Source: Catenulispora yoronensis (lineage in GTDB: Bacteria > Actinomycetota > Actinomycetes > Streptomycetales > Catenulisporaceae). Taken from it: a DNA stretch of 64,000 bases. This document shows, piece by piece, positions 1 through 8,774 of the stretch. The DNA lies in the NCBI RefSeq assembly GCF_039531695.1, contig NZ_BAAAQN010000002.1:248001-312000 (forward strand), read 5' to 3'. The position numbers and the translations under genes are program-made. Each line of letters starts with the position of its first letter. Positions within the stretch are counted from its first letter, which is position 1. The notes beneath the pieces are model-generated. The model was not told the origin of the DNA. It saw only the letters and a program-made list of their open reading frames with translations, and made no database searches.

Positions 1-2213
1 GGCGGCTGTATCACGACCGGCTCGTCGGGCGCCGGGTGCTCGTCGTCCTCGACGACGCCAAGTCCGCGGCGCAGGTCCGGCCGCTGCTCGCCCGGGTCCG
101 CGGCTGCGCGACCGTCATCACCAGCCGGCGTCCCCTCGGACTGCTCGAAGCGGATCCGTTCACCGTCGGCGGGCTCGACGAGGACGATCTGCGCGAACTC
201 CTCATCCGCCAGGTCGGCGCGCAGCGCGTCGCCGGCGAGCCCGACGCCGCGCGGCAGATCATCCGCGCGTGCGGCGGCCTCCCGCTCGCCCTTCGCCTGG
301 TCGCGGCCCGCCTCGGCGCCAACAAGCACTGGACGCTGGCCGAACTCGCCGGCCGTCTCAGCCTGGACGAGTTCCGCTCCGGCGACGTCCGCGTCCGGGA
401 CGCCATCGCCGTCTCCTACGCCGACCTGAGCGCGCGCAGCCGCCAGGCGTTCCGCCTGCTGACGCTGTTCCCCTCGGTCTCGCTCCGCGAGTGGGCCCCG
501 GCCCCGCTGCTCGACATCCCGGTGGCCGAGGCGCCGCTGGTCATGGAGGACCTGGTGGAGGCGCAGCTGTTGGAGCGCGCCGCCCGCGGCACCTCCAACG
601 GCAACGAGTACCGCTTCCACTCCCTGGTCCGCGAGTACGCCGAGGAGTGCCTCACCGCCGAGGAGACCGCCGAAGAACAGCGCGCGGCCCTCGCCCGGCT
701 CGGCGGCGCTTTCCTGACCTTGGCCGAATACGCGGAACACCTCACCGATCCCACCGTCCCCCGCCACGGACGGGCCGGGGGCACCCTGCCCTCCCACGCC
801 GAGCACTGGCACGTCGACGACCCCGACCTGCTGCGTTACGCCGAGTACGGTCCCACCCGCTGGCTCCTCGGCGACTGCCGCCGTGTGGGCCGCATGGTGG
901 AGCGCGCGCACGAGCACCAGCTGTGGGACCTGTGCTGGGAGATGTCGGTGGTCCTGGCCCGGGTCTTGGAGACCGTCTACACGGTGTGGAACCGCTGGGA
1001 CGACGTCCTGCGCGCCGGCCTGTCCGCCGCCACCCGCCGCGGCGACCAGCGCGCGGAGTCGATCATCCAGCAGGGCTACGGTGTGCTGCGGCACTACCAG
1101 GACCGCTTCGACGAGGCCGAACAGCACTTCACCGTGTCCTTGCACCTCTGCCAGGAGATAGGCCACCGTCCCGGCGAGGCCTACACGCTCCGTTGGATCG
1201 GCCGCAGCCACTACTTCGCAGGCCACTTCGCCGCCGCGGTCCACGACCTTGAGAACGCCCTCGAACTGTCCCGTGCGCTGGGCAACAAACTCGCCGAGGC
1301 CCGCGTCCTGCGCGACCTTTGTGAGGCGTACGCAGGGCTTCGGCGCTTCTCGGACGCCGAGGACGCCATCCGCACGGCGCTCGAACTCTTCGCCGGCGAC
1401 GCCGTCGAGCAGGGCGCCGACTGGGACGTGCGGCAACCTGCCGAAGCCGCTCGCGCGCGGCGGGATCTGGGCGTCCTGCTCAACCGCCGCTACAAGTTCA
1501 CCGAGGCCGAGGAGCAGCTCACCTCGGCCGTGGACACGCTGACGGCGCTCGGCCATTGGTACTGGCGGGCGTCGGCGGTCTTCGACCTGGGCATGCTGCG
1601 CCTGCGTCAGCACCGGCCGATCGAGGCCGAGGCGTTGATCCGGCAGGCGTACGAGACCTTCCACAACTCCGGCTACCGCTACTGGACCGCGGTGGTCGGA
1701 CGGCGCATAGGCATGCTCCGGCTGGAACAAGGGCGGGTGGAGGAGGCCGTCGAGTACGTGCTGCCGGCGTTGGAGACGTTCCAGCAGCTGGGGCTGGGCT
1801 TATGGGAGAGCTACACCTTGCGGGTGCTGGCCTGGGCGCGCCGCGAGGAGGGCCGGCTGGACGTCGCCGACCAGCACTTGGAGGACGCCGCGACGCTCGC
1901 TGCGCGCTATGACGATCCGTGGGGCCTGATGCGCGTGCGGTGGATGCAGGCCTCGGTATGGATGGCGCAGGGCCGCCCGGAGGCGGTGCGGCTGTACCGC
2001 GAGGCGGCGGCGACCGCCGCGCGCTACGAGGAGCCGTGGCAGGAGGCTGAGATCCTGGCCGACCTGGCGAAGGCGCTGCGGGCCACGGGGGACCGCGCGG
2101 CGGCGGCGCTGGCCGAGGCGGAGGCCGAGGCGAAGGCGGTCGGGACGACGCGGCGGGCCAGCCGGTGGCGGTCGTTGGCGATCGGCGGGGGCCGCCGGGA
2201 GCGGCGGGGTTAG
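1..2213 (+). CDS. AfsR/SARP-type NB-ARC and TPR regulator, 5' truncated
   Basis: The frame is open from the window edge, so this is the C-terminal part of a larger protein. The first visible residues form a Walker B strand (VLVVLDDA), followed by a VITSRRPLG sensor segment and the GLPL-type motif CGGLPLALRL, all of the NB-ARC/STAND ATPase module. A winged-helix-like stretch follows, then from about residue 330 a long alpha-helical array of TPR-like repeats to the end. This is the architecture of AfsR-type transcriptional regulators of secondary metabolism. The missing N-terminus would decide whether it carries a BTAD/OmpR DNA-binding domain (SARP) or another effector. The target is not visible. 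Confidence 0.85.
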   Translation, partial: RLYHDRLVGRRVLVVLDDAKSAAQVRPLLARVRGCATVITSRRPLGLLEADPFTVGGLDEDDLRELLIRQVGAQRVAGEPDAARQIIRACGGLPLALRLVAARLGANKHWTLAELAGRLSLDEFRSGDVRVRDAIAVSYADLSARSRQAFRLLTLFPSVSLREWAPAPLLDIPVAEAPLVMEDLVEAQLLERAARGTSNGNEYRFHSLVREYAEECLTAEETAEEQRAALARLGGAFLTLAEYAEHLTDPTVPRHGRAGGTLPSHAEHWHVDDPDLLRYAEYGPTRWLLGDCRRVGRMVERAHEHQLWDLCWEMSVVLARVLETVYTVWNRWDDVLRAGLSAATRRGDQRAESIIQQGYGVLRHYQDRFDEAEQHFTVSLHLCQEIGHRPGEAYTLRWIGRSHYFAGHFAAAVHDLENALELSRALGNKLAEARVLRDLCEAYAGLRRFSDAEDAIRTALELFAGDAVEQGADWDVRQPAEAARARRDLGVLLNRRYKFTEAEEQLTSAVDTLTALGHWYWRASAVFDLGMLRLRQHRPIEAEALIRQAYETFHNSGYRYWTAVVGRRIGMLRLEQGRVEEAVEYVLPALETFQQLGLGLWESYTLRVLAWARREEGRLDVADQHLEDAATLAARYDDPWGLMRVRWMQASVWMAQGRPEAVRLYREAAATAARYEEPWQEAEILADLAKALRATGDRAAAALAEAEAEAKAVGTTRRASRWRSLAIGGGRRERRG

Positions 2214-2371
2214 CGGCGGGGGCTTGCGGTCGGCCTGGCAACGGGTCCGGCGACCGGGGCTTGCGGACCGGTCTATCGGCAGGGCTCGCGGCGGCGGGTG
2301 CCGCTGATCCCCCGGCGGCGGGTACGGCGGGCAAGGCGGGCGGGCATGGCGGGAACCGTCCGCGCAGGCCG

Positions 2372-2827
2372 CTAAAGCCACTCCCACCGCGTCACGCGCC
2401 ACCCCAGCTGCACCCGGCTCCGCGCTCCCGCCAGCGTCATCAGATCCCTGATCCGCCGCTCGATGCTGCGGGTGCTCAGGTGCAGCGAGCGCAGCGTCGC
2501 CCAGTGGGTGTCGGTCAGCATCAGCTCCAGCAGGCGCCGGGTCTCGCCGTCCGGCCTGGTGCCGGTCGGTTCCGGCTCCGGGTCGGGATCGGCGCCGAGC
2601 TCGGGCAGGCCGGTCAACGCGGCGTGCCGGCCCAGCTGCATGCGGTTGCGGCAGTCGGCGCCCTCCATCAGGGCACGGACATGCCGCTGCACGGTGCGCT
2701 CGCTCAGTCCCAACCGGTGCGCGACCGCCCGATCGGTGAGCCCGCTGATCAGCAGCGTCAGTGTTTTCTGCTTCGCATCCATCATCTTAGATACGCTTCG
2801 GACCCCGGATAGGTTGACTCGTTCCAC
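2372..2827 (-). CDS. small protein with two LuxR-type helix-turn-helix units
   Basis: 151 residues if the GTG start is used; an in-frame ATG-ATG about 15 codons later (MMDAKQK) is an alternative. Two HTH units are visible: residues about 18-70 (LTDRAVAHRLGLSERTVQRH) and about 95-148 (LHLSTRSIERRIRDLMTLAG), joined by an acidic Pro/Glu/Asp linker. Both resemble the C-terminal HTH of LuxR/NarL regulators, and both end in a similar R-x-QLG motif, suggesting internal duplication. No receiver or ligand domain is present. It lies 18 bp after the DUF4031 gene and is probably cotranscribed with it. Its function as a DNA-binding regulator is inferred. Confidence 0.7.
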   Translation of the reverse strand: MERVNLSGVRSVSKMMDAKQKTLTLLISGLTDRAVAHRLGLSERTVQRHVRALMEGADCRNRMQLGRHAALTGLPELGADPDPEPEPTGTRPDGETRRLLELMLTDTHWATLRSLHLSTRSIERRIRDLMTLAGARSRVQLGWRVTRWEWL

Positions 2828-2845
2828 GGCTGTCTTCCGTTCCCT

Positions 2846-3136
2846 CTACCCGTGCGGGCGCCGAGCACGCTTGGGGCGCCGCAGCCCGGCCTCGGTCAGC
2901 CGCCGCAGCAGCTCCCGCGATGCCACCGGCAGCGCTCCGGCGGCGACCGCCGTCTCGTAGAGGTGGGACGGAATGTCGTAGTGATCCCGCTCGAATCCCC
3001 GCGCCGGCACGCCGATGCGGTCGGCGAAGGTGTGCAGCTCCGCGAACGAGGCGTCGCTCACCAGATGCGACCACAGACGACCGTGGCCGGGCCACGTCGG
3101 CGGGTCGATGAGGATCATTCGGTCATCAAAGCACAT
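2846..3136 (-). CDS. DUF4031 domain protein
   Basis: 96 residues. The N-terminus MILIDPPTWPGHGRLWSHL, followed by a segment on a 'HTFADRIGVPARGF' theme and an H-Y-D motif, matches the small DUF4031 family common in actinobacteria. The family has no established function as far as I know. ATG starts are available at the first codon (MCFDDRM) and six codons later (MILID); the second fits family N-termini better. It precedes the double-HTH gene by 18 bp. It is probably cytosolic, with no signal peptide or membrane segment. Confidence 0.7.
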   Translation of the reverse strand: MCFDDRMILIDPPTWPGHGRLWSHLVSDASFAELHTFADRIGVPARGFERDHYDIPSHLYETAVAAGALPVASRELLRRLTEAGLRRPKRARRPHG

Positions 3137-3187
3137 CGCGCGGGTGAAGGTCCGGTGACGGCGCGGGGAGGTTGAGATTCGGCGCCG

Positions 3188-4189
3188 CTACGCGGACTTG
3201 CCCGCCGTTTCCAGCCCCGCTGCCAGATCCGCCTTCAGATCCGCCTCCACGTCCGCCTCCACCAACGCGGCGTTGATCTGCCCCGCCGTGATCGTCGCCG
3301 ATCCGGCCGCCGCGATCACGCCCGCCGACGGGTCGGCGACGTTGCCCGCCACCCACACCCCGGCCACCGACGTCCGTCCGCCCGGTCCCACGACCGGCCA
3401 GCCGGTCTCCGGGTCGGAGTCGCAGCCCAGGCTGTCCAGCAGCGCGTTGTTGCTCCGGAATCCGGGCACCAGGAACAGCGTTTCGCGGGCCACCACCGTC
3501 CCGTCCGCCAGTTCCACACCGGTGAGTCGGCCCTCGTTCTCGACCAGCCGCTCGACCGGGCGCTCCTCGACGGTGATCCCGCGCGCCCGCAGCTTCGCCC
3601 GGTCGGCGTCGTCCAGCGGCTGCCCGTCGAGGAAGTAGACCAAGTCGGCGCTCCACTGCCGCAGCAGCAGGGTGTGGTGCGTGGACATCGGGCCGGTGGC
3701 CAGCGTGGCCAGGGCGCCGTCCCGGACCTCCCAGCCGTGGCAGTACGGGCACACGTGGACGTCCCGCGCCCACAGCTCGGCGACGCCCGGCACGTCCGGC
3801 AGCACATCGGTGAGTCCCGTGGTGATCAGCAGCTGCCGCGCGGTCGGCACGCAGCCGCTGGCCAGGGTGACGGTGAAGCCGGAGGCGGTGCGCTCGACCC
3901 GCTCGGCGAAATCCGTCACGACCACGCCGCCGTAGGACAACACCTCCTCGCGCCCGACCTCCAGCAGCTCCAGCGGCGGCATGCCGTCGCGCGACAGGTA
4001 GCCGTGCATGTGGCCGGCCTTGGCGTTGCGCTGGGCGTGGGCGTCGACGACCAGGACGCGGCGGCGCGCGCGGGTCAGCATCAGCGCGGCCGACAGTCCG
4101 GCCGGACCGCCGCCGATGATGATGACGTCGTAGCGCTGGTCGTAGTGCTGGTCGGCGGTCTCGGTGCTCTCGGTGGTCTCGGTGCTCAT
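3188..4189 (-). CDS. thioredoxin-reductase-like FAD/NAD(P)H oxidoreductase
   Basis: 333 residues from the ATG that begins MSTETTEST. The FAD-binding Rossmann motif VIIIGGGPAGLSAAL is near residue 23. A redox CPYCHGWE pair sits near residue 145, as in low-molecular-weight thioredoxin reductases, and the C-terminal FAD motif VWVAGNVADPSAG is present. Expected role: FAD-dependent disulfide reductase, or a self-sufficient relative such as gliotoxin or holomycin dithiol oxidase. The 78-bp gap to the divergent XRE-cupin regulator holds phased GGCAA half-sites, so that regulator probably controls this gene. Its partner thiol protein is not identifiable here. Confidence 0.88.
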   Translation of the reverse strand: MSTETTESTETADQHYDQRYDVIIIGGGPAGLSAALMLTRARRRVLVVDAHAQRNAKAGHMHGYLSRDGMPPLELLEVGREEVLSYGGVVVTDFAERVERTASGFTVTLASGCVPTARQLLITTGLTDVLPDVPGVAELWARDVHVCPYCHGWEVRDGALATLATGPMSTHHTLLLRQWSADLVYFLDGQPLDDADRAKLRARGITVEERPVERLVENEGRLTGVELADGTVVARETLFLVPGFRSNNALLDSLGCDSDPETGWPVVGPGGRTSVAGVWVAGNVADPSAGVIAAAGSATITAGQINAALVEADVEADLKADLAAGLETAGKSA

Positions 4190-4220
4190 GCCGCGAGGAT
4201 GCGCTCGGACGGCTCCGGCG

Positions 4221-4251
4221 GGCAAGAAAAGTTGCCACTTCGGCAAAGTGG
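4221..4251. promoter_or_regulatory. candidate operator with phased GGCAA/TTGCC half-sites
   Basis: GGCAA at 4221, TTGCC at 4232 and GGCAA at 4242 form two overlapping inverted repeats with half-sites one helical turn apart. An overlapping CCACTT/AAGTGG repeat lies at 4235-4251. The site sits midway between the divergent flavoprotein and XRE-cupin starts and is the natural binding place for that regulator. Confidence 0.5.
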
Positions 4252-4267
4252 GGCGAAGACTGGGGCC

Positions 4268-4855
4268 ATGGCCGACCCCCAGGATCCGACGCCCGCCTTC
4301 GGCGACCGCCTCCGCGCCGCCCGCCGGGCGAAGCACCTGACGCTCGCCGACGCCGCCGTCGAGACCGGCATCTCAGTGAGCACACTCTCCCGCCTGGAGA
4401 ACGGCGCCCGCCGTGCCACGCTGGAACTCCTGCTCCCGCTGGCCGACCTCTACGACGCCTCCCTGGACGAACTCGTCGGCCGGACGCCGCCGCCCCGCAA
4501 GCACCCCCACGGCCGCGTCATCGTGCCCCTGACCAAAGAGCCCGGCGGCCTGCGCGCCTACAAGATGCTCCTCCCGCCCCCGCACGGGGAGGTGGTGCCG
4601 GAGCTGCGCACCCACGAGGGCTGGGAATGGATGTACGTCCTCAGCGGCCGCCTGCGCGCGGTGCTGGCCGAGCACGACATGGTGCTGGTCCAGGGCGACG
4701 CCATGGAGTTCGACACCCATGTCCCGCACTGGTTCGACTCGGCGGGACCCGGACCGACCGAGGTGCTGACCCTGTTCGGTCCGCAGGGGGAGCGAGTGCA
4801 TGTCCGGGCCCGCTCCCGAGGCGTGTGGGGCGCCGGTGACGGTTCTGGTTCATAG
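4268..4855 (+). CDS. XRE-family regulator with C-terminal cupin
   Basis: 195 residues from ATG (MADPQDPT). The N-terminal HTH_3 spans about residues 11-67 (RLRAARRAKHLTLADAA, then SVSTLSRLENGARRATL). A linker leads to a cupin_2 fold from about residue 100 with the paired motifs HEGWEWMYVLSGRL and GDAMEFDTHVPHW. This layout is that of small XRE-cupin repressors that sense a small ligand. It is divergent from the CPYC flavoprotein across 78 bp, so it probably represses that gene and itself. The start lies just after the half-site cluster and has no clear Shine-Dalgarno sequence. Confidence 0.88.
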   Translation: MADPQDPTPAFGDRLRAARRAKHLTLADAAVETGISVSTLSRLENGARRATLELLLPLADLYDASLDELVGRTPPPRKHPHGRVIVPLTKEPGGLRAYKMLLPPPHGEVVPELRTHEGWEWMYVLSGRLRAVLAEHDMVLVQGDAMEFDTHVPHWFDSAGPGPTEVLTLFGPQGERVHVRARSRGVWGAGDGSGS

Positions 4856-4897
4856 CCCGCTGCTGCTCGGCCGCTATCGCTCCAGCTCCGCTACCGC

Positions 4898-4942
4898 TCA
4901 GCCCGCGATCGCTCAGCCTGCTGCCGCTCAGCCCGCTACCGC
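4898..4942. repeat. 15-bp tandem repeat (x3) containing a stop codon
   Basis: Three 15-bp copies on the theme tcagcccgctaccgc at 4898, 4913 and 4928. The last copy contains the stop codon of the minus-strand HD gene. A degenerate continuation reaches back to about 4880. Confidence 0.75.
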
Positions 4943-5562
4943 TCCAGCTCCGCGATCTCAGCAGCCAGATTCGCCCGCGCCCGCTCCTCGTACCGCTCCA
5001 CGGCCACCGGCGTCCGGAACAGCGCCGGCAGCTCCAGCAGTCCGCGCAGCACGGCGGCCCGTCCCGGGCGGAACAGGTCGTCGGGGATCTCCGCATACTC
5101 CTGCCGGATCGCTTGCGCGTAGGCGGCGTAGTCGTCCGCGTCGCCGCCGAGGACGGCGAGGTCCGCGTCGCACAGCACCGCGCCGTTGCGGTCGCCGTCG
5201 TCGGCCGCGTGGCCCTTGGTGAGGCGGACCAGCCGGGCCACCTCGCCGACGCGGTCGTCGGGCAGCTGCAAGGTCGGGAGTTCGTCCTCGGCCAGGCGGG
5301 CGCTCAGTTCCTCGTTGTCGGCGCTGGACTCGCCGCCGTCGTAGACCGCGTCGTGGAACCAGGCCGCGTAGCGCACGGCCGCCACGTCGTCGGCGTGGTC
5401 GCCGAACTCGTCGACGCCGTCGAGGACGCGGGTCAGGTGTTCCAGCGTGTGGTAGCGCCGATGGGGTTCGGACCACCGCGCGACCAAGTCGTCGCCCAGG
5501 CGGATGCTCTCCGGGGTGATGCCCGCCAGTTCCAGCCAGCGCTCGTGCAGCGACTTCGCCAT
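4936..5562 (-). CDS. HD-superfamily metal-dependent phosphohydrolase
   Basis: 208 residues. HYHTLEHL-type (YHTLEHLTRVLDG) and WFHDAVYD motifs give the His and His-Asp metal ligands. The middle segment LTKGHAADDGDRNGAVLCDADLAVLG supplies the further His and Asp ligands expected in predicted HD phosphohydrolases of about 200-220 residues. It is probably cytosolic; the substrate is unknown (nucleotide or phosphoester). It is convergent with the XRE-cupin gene, and its stop codon lies inside a short tandem repeat. The start MAKSLHERW fits the family. Confidence 0.85.
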   Translation of the reverse strand: MAKSLHERWLELAGITPESIRLGDDLVARWSEPHRRYHTLEHLTRVLDGVDEFGDHADDVAAVRYAAWFHDAVYDGGESSADNEELSARLAEDELPTLQLPDDRVGEVARLVRLTKGHAADDGDRNGAVLCDADLAVLGGDADDYAAYAQAIRQEYAEIPDDLFRPGRAAVLRGLLELPALFRTPVAVERYEERARANLAAEIAELER

Positions 5563-5694
5563 GGTCGCAGCCTACGCCGATCGATCAGCGCCGCAACGCG
5601 CACGGCCTCCGGCACCGCCGGTCGGGTACGGATCGGCCTCGGGACTCGCGCCGGTCCCGCTCTGCCTCGGCCCTGCCCTCCGCCGCACCCCGCC

Positions 5695-7473
5695 CTACCC
5701 TCCGGCCGCCGCCCGCCGCGCCTCCCGCGCCGTCGCCGCCCCGGAGGCCCGGGCCGCCATCGCCACGCACGCGTCGAGCGTCCGTCCCGCCAGTGCCGCC
5801 CGCACCTCGCCGAGCGCCGACGGCGCCATCGACAGCGACCGCACCCCCAGCCCCACCAGCACGCACGCCAGCAGCGGGTCGGCCGCCGCCTCGCCGCAGA
5901 CCCCCACCGGCTTGCCGGCGGCCTCGCCGGCCGCCCCGGCCGCGCCGATCAGCTTCAGGACCGCCGGGTGCCACGGGTCCTGGAGCGGGCCCAGGGCGCC
6001 GAGCATGCGGTCGGCCGCCATCGTGTACTGCGTCAGGTCGTTGGTGCCGATCGAGGCGAAGCCGCTGGGCCCGGCCAGGATGGCGCCCGCGGTCAGGGCC
6101 GAGGACGGGGTCTCCACCATCACGCCGACCCGGCCGCCGGCCACGTCCAGGTCGCAGGCCGCCGCCAGCCGGCAGAACCACTCCGCCTCCGGCGCCTCGT
6201 CCACCATCGGCGCCATCACCCAGACCTCGGCGGCCACCGTGCCGGCCGCCTCGCGGATCGCCAGCAGCTGGGTCCGCAGCACCGGCTCGTTCCGGCCGTC
6301 GAAGGCGCGGAACGCGCGCAGGCCGCGCACGCCCAGCGCCGGATTCGGCTCCTCGCCCAGCGGGACGAACGGCAGCGGCTTGTCGGCGCCGGCGTCCAGG
6401 GTGCGGACCACCACCCGGGCGCCCTCCGGGAACGCCTCGAAGACCTCGCGGTAGGCCTGCACCTGGGCCTCGAACGCCGGCGGCCGGTCGGAGTCCAGAT
6501 ACAGGAACTCGGTGCGGAACAGGCCCACGCCCTCGGCGCCGGCCGCCAGGGCCGCCGGGACGTCGGCGGCGCCGCCGATGTTGGCCAGCAGCTTCACCGG
6601 CAGGCCGTCGGCGGTCCGGCCCGGGCCGCTGACCGCGGCCGCCGCCGAGGCCGCGACCGAGCGGGCCACCGCGGCCCCGAGCTCGTCGTCGGTCGGGTGC
6701 GCCACCACGGTCCCGTCGGCCGCGTCGACCAGCACCGGCGTGCCGTCGGTCAGGGCCAGCACGCCGGCCGCGCCGACCACGGCCGGGATGCCCATCGCGC
6801 GGGCCAGGATCGCGGTGTGCGAGGTCGGGCCGCCCTCGGCGGTCACCAGCGCCAGCACCAGGTGCCGGTCCAGCAGGGCGGTGTCGGCCGGCGCCAGGTC
6901 GGAGGCGACCAGGACGTAGGGCTCGGTGCTCTGCGGCAGCCCCGGCATCGGCACGCCGGTGGCGGCCGCGACGGCGCGGGCGCCGATGTCGTCGAGGTCC
7001 GCGACCCGGCCGGCCATGTAGTCGCCGAGCCCGGCGAGCACCTCGCGGTACTCGGCGAAGGTCTCGTGGATGGCCCGGCCCGCGGTCTTGCCGGCGGCGG
7101 TCCGGGCCGCGATGCCCTCCTCCAGGGTCGGGTCCTCGGCCATCATCGCCTGGGCCTCCAGCACGTCGGCGGTGTCGCCGCCGGCCGCCGCGCCCCGTGA
7201 GCGCAGGTCGGCGGCGACGGCGGCGAGCGCGGCGAAGGCCTTGGCCCGCTCGTCGTCGGCGATGTCGGCGATGGCTGTGGCGTCGGCGATGTCGGCGGAG
7301 TCGGCGGAGTCGGCGGTGTCGGCGGTCCCGGCAGCGCCGGCGGCCGGGACGTCCGGCGGCTCCGGCGGCGCCTCGCCCATCCGCGCCACCGGCCCGGCCA
7401 CGGCGGCCGTGCCGACGCCCACGCCCTCGTACTCGGCGCGCGCGTCCCCGGGCGGGGCGTCCTGCTCAGGCAT
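5695..7473 (-). CDS. ptsI: PTS enzyme I (phosphoenolpyruvate-protein phosphotransferase)
   Basis: 592 residues. It transfers phosphate from phosphoenolpyruvate to HPr, the first step of sugar phosphotransfer. Visible motifs: the phospho-acceptor histidine in GGPTSHTAILARAMGIP, the PEP-site signature FRTEFLYLD, VVVRTLDAGADKPLPF, and the C-terminal SIGTNDLTQYTMAADR. An Ala/Asp-rich insertion (residues about 35-75) lies after the N-terminal GVGVGTAAVAGPV strand; such repeats are unusual for EI and probably form a disordered loop. The start overlaps the end of ptsH by 8 bp, implying translational coupling. Confidence 0.96.
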   Translation of the reverse strand: MPEQDAPPGDARAEYEGVGVGTAAVAGPVARMGEAPPEPPDVPAAGAAGTADTADSADSADIADATAIADIADDERAKAFAALAAVAADLRSRGAAAGGDTADVLEAQAMMAEDPTLEEGIAARTAAGKTAGRAIHETFAEYREVLAGLGDYMAGRVADLDDIGARAVAAATGVPMPGLPQSTEPYVLVASDLAPADTALLDRHLVLALVTAEGGPTSHTAILARAMGIPAVVGAAGVLALTDGTPVLVDAADGTVVAHPTDDELGAAVARSVAASAAAAVSGPGRTADGLPVKLLANIGGAADVPAALAAGAEGVGLFRTEFLYLDSDRPPAFEAQVQAYREVFEAFPEGARVVVRTLDAGADKPLPFVPLGEEPNPALGVRGLRAFRAFDGRNEPVLRTQLLAIREAAGTVAAEVWVMAPMVDEAPEAEWFCRLAAACDLDVAGGRVGVMVETPSSALTAGAILAGPSGFASIGTNDLTQYTMAADRMLGALGPLQDPWHPAVLKLIGAAGAAGEAAGKPVGVCGEAAADPLLACVLVGLGVRSLSMAPSALGEVRAALAGRTLDACVAMAARASGAATAREARRAAAGG

Positions 7474-7732
7474 CGAGGTCGGTCTCCAGGAGTCTGGCGA
7501 GCTCCTCGACGGCGTCCGCCGCCCCGTCGCCCTCGGCGGCCACCACCACCCGGTCGCCGTGCCGCACGTCCAGCGACATCACCTGGAGCATGGACTTGGC
7601 GCTCACCGGCTCGCTCCCGTCCTTGGCCAGCGTCACCGGCACCGACAGCTCGCTGGCCTTCTTGACGAAGACCGCCGCCGGGCGGGCGTGCAGCCCGACC
7701 TTGGAGGCCACGGTCACGGTGCGCTCTGCCAT
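7466..7732 (-). CDS. ptsH: PTS phosphocarrier protein HPr
   Basis: 88 residues. The active-site histidine lies in GLHARPAAVFVKKASEL. The region around the classical Ser46 regulatory site reads SAKSMLQVMSLDV, so a serine is present in the expected context. It receives phosphate from EI and passes it to EIIA. It overlaps ptsI and lies 103 bp after the EIIA gene, within one minus-strand transcription direction. Confidence 0.96.
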   Translation of the reverse strand: MAERTVTVASKVGLHARPAAVFVKKASELSVPVTLAKDGSEPVSAKSMLQVMSLDVRHGDRVVVAAEGDGAADAVEELARLLETDLDA

Positions 7733-7835
7733 ATCAAGTCCTTGTCCTCGGGTCGGCGGGCCGGGCCCGTCGGCCCGGTCTCGCGCGGGTGGTGCGGTCC
7801 TGCTTCGGGTCCTGCTTCGCGTCCTGCTTCGGCGC

Positions 7836-8294
7836 TCACCGCCAGTGGAACAGCTCGTCGCCGGCGACCACGTTCCCGTCGACGATCACGTCGATGGCCG
7901 CCGCCTCGGCGTCCAGCGCGATCACCGGGCTGACCGGGGACAGCCCGCCGGCCTCGACGACGGCCGGGTTCCAGGTCACCACCGGCTGGCCGGCCCGCAG
8001 CTCGTCGCCCTCGGTGGCGACCAGCTCGAACCCCTCGCCGTCCAGGTTCACCGTGTCGATCCCCAGGTGGACCAGGACCCCGCGGCCGTCCGCGGACTGC
8101 ACCACGAAGGCGTGCGGCTTGAGCTTGACCAGGCGGCCGGCGATCGGGGCGACCGCGGTCTGCGGTGTGCGGGCCGGGTCGACGGCGGCGCCGGGTCCCA
8201 CCATCTGTCCCGCGAACACCGGGTCGGGGACCTCGGTCAGGCCGATGGCGGTACCGGTAAGCGGAGAGGAGATGTAGATGTCCATGGTGCTCAC
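7836..8294 (-). CDS. crr: PTS glucose-type EIIA component
   Basis: 152 residues with GTG as start; an internal ATG (MDIYISSPL) three codons later is equally possible, and neither has a clear ribosome site. Motifs of the glucose-family IIA: APIAGRLVKL, HAFVVQSADGRGVLVHLGIDTV with the phosphorylated histidine (VLVHLGIDTV), and ELRAGQPVVTWNP. It passes phosphate from HPr to the free EIIB encoded just upstream. In actinomycetes this family also feeds aminosugar permeases. Confidence 0.95.
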   Translation of the reverse strand: MSTMDIYISSPLTGTAIGLTEVPDPVFAGQMVGPGAAVDPARTPQTAVAPIAGRLVKLKPHAFVVQSADGRGVLVHLGIDTVNLDGEGFELVATEGDELRAGQPVVTWNPAVVEAGGLSPVSPVIALDAEAAAIDVIVDGNVVAGDELFHWR

Positions 8295-8372
8295 AAGTGG
8301 TGCTCGGGGCGCGGTCGCCGGGGGAGGCGCACCACGGGCGACGATCGCCGCGGCGCGGAGGGCGGCGGAGCT

Positions 8373-8603
8373 CTACATCAGGTCCTCGATGTCGTCGGCC
8401 AGCGAGTCCGCTTCCGGGCCCACCACCACCTGGACGTTGTTCCCGACCTTCATCACCCCGTGCGCGCCGGCGGCCTTCAGCGCGGCCTCGTCCACCTTGG
8501 AGCCGTCGCGCACCTCGGTGCGCAGCCGGGTGATGCACGGTTCCAGTTCGACGATGTTGTCGGCGCCGCCCAGCCCGGCGATGATCTGCTCGGCCTTGCT
8601 CAC
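8373..8603 (-). CDS. PTS glucose/N-acetylglucosamine-type EIIB domain protein
   Basis: 76 residues from a GTG with a good AGGAG ribosome site 8 nt upstream; a longer frame would add only MRSGGVRRVP. The phospho-cysteine motif is LEPCITRLRTEVRDGSKVD, typical of the glucose/NAG IIB family, and GVMKVGNNVQVVVGP follows. It is a stand-alone IIB, as in Streptomyces NagF, working with the separate EIIC encoded at 9.6-11 kb. It is the first gene of the minus-strand group IIB-crr-ptsH-ptsI. Confidence 0.93.
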   Translation of the reverse strand: MSKAEQIIAGLGGADNIVELEPCITRLRTEVRDGSKVDEAALKAAGAHGVMKVGNNVQVVVGPEADSLADDIEDLM

Positions 8604-8672
8604 GGGAACTCTCCTTACTCCGCCGGACCGCACGCGGCGCGTGCGGCCCGGGTTGGTGATACTTCGGACATT

Positions 8673-8687
8673 ATCCCACTAAACAGT
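8673..8687 (-). promoter_or_regulatory. degenerate DasR-like element upstream of EIIB
   Basis: On the minus strand actgtttagtgggat keeps the ACTG and TAG core of the DasR responsive element and overlaps a GATAAT-like -10. The match is weak. I note it because the divergent regulator has a much better site. Confidence 0.25.
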
Positions 8688-8774
8688 CAAAGGCTTGACT
8701 ACCGCTCCGGAGTTGCGCCGTCTGTGGGGCTAGCCGGCCCAGCCGCGGCGGTCGTGCGAACGCCTGCCTTGTAG

